From: an uncultured Oscillospiraceae bacterium | GTDB taxonomy: Bacteria; Bacillota; Clostridia; Oscillospirales; Oscillospiraceae | Length of the DNA: 14,416 nt | Assembly: GCA_900752285.1 (NCBI GenBank) | Contig: CAADUW010000238.1 | Location: 1-14,416, forward strand | Direction: 5' to 3' | In this document: in pieces, positions 14,335-14,416 of the stretch | Layout: each line of letters begins with the position of its first letter | Position numbering within the stretch: position 1 is the stretch's first letter | Notes under the pieces: generated by a model | Seen by the model: the letters and a program-made list of their open reading frames with translations, nothing else | The model's database searches: none | What the model was told of the DNA's origin: nothing | Program-made: the position numbers and the translations under genes

Positions 14335-14363
14335 AAAAAGCACCAGCTTTTCAGCTGGTGCTT
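14335..14363 (-). terminator. rRNA operon terminator after 5S rRNA
   Basis: On the minus strand a perfect 11-pair stem (arms 14338-14348 and 14353-14363, core GCACCAGCT/AGCTGGTGC) with a GAAA tetraloop ends in a run of five T. It lies a few bases past the 3' end of the 5S rRNA and ends that transcript. Confidence 0.9.
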
Positions 14364-14369
14364 ATTGTG

Positions 14370-14416
14370 TTGGCATTACCTATCTTCCCGGCAAGTTACC
14401 CTGCAAGTATTGTCGG
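14370..14416 (-). rRNA. rrf: 5S ribosomal RNA, 3' part, cut by the window edge
   Basis: The minus-strand sequence matches the 3' part of a Clostridia 5S rRNA: CCGACAATACTTGCAGG near the edge, then CGGGAAGATAGGTAATGCC at the 3' end. The 5' part lies outside the window. The exact 3' end is uncertain by a few bases. It implies an rRNA operon arriving from the right and converging with the tRNA genes. Confidence 0.87.

Overview
The window looks like a chromosomal housekeeping region of a Gram-positive, moderately GC-rich Clostridia bacterium. My best guess is an Oscillospiraceae-type gut anaerobe, judged from protein style, strong AGGAGG-type ribosome binding sites and SigA-like promoters; I ran no search. 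No mobile element, CRISPR array or phage gene is visible.

Layout. From position 12415 down to 279 everything is on the minus strand, in this transcription order: rplS (its own promoter and a strong terminator); lepB, rbgA/ylqF, rnhB, a YraN nuclease-like gene, an M19 dipeptidase, a threonine-synthase-like gene and a metallophosphoesterase (tightly packed, mostly overlapping, behind a lepB promoter); tig, clpP, clpX (behind a good tig promoter); and, after an intergenic terminator hairpin, lon and engB, ending at a hairpin at 16-47. Divergent from rplS, on the plus strand, come asnA, tRNA-Ser(UGA) and tRNA-Leu(CAG), each with a recognisable promoter and a terminator-like hairpin. The right edge cuts into the 3' end of a minus-strand 5S rRNA gene, so an rRNA operon converges on the tRNAs.

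How the genes fit together. tig-clpP-clpX-lon is a protein-quality block: ribosome-bound folding, the ClpXP unfoldase-protease and the Lon protease. engB and rbgA/ylqF are ribosome-assembly GTPases, rplS is a large-subunit protein, lepB cleaves signal peptides and rnhB removes RNA from DNA.

The least ordinary part is 7615-8583. This gene encodes a shortened relative of threonine synthase. It appears to have lost the PLP-binding lysine and much of the large PLP domain, yet its frame is intact. Its conserved N-terminus extends 56 codons upstream of the first ordinary start codon, with no ATG, GTG or TTG available, so a CTG start inside the dipeptidase gene is the best reading.
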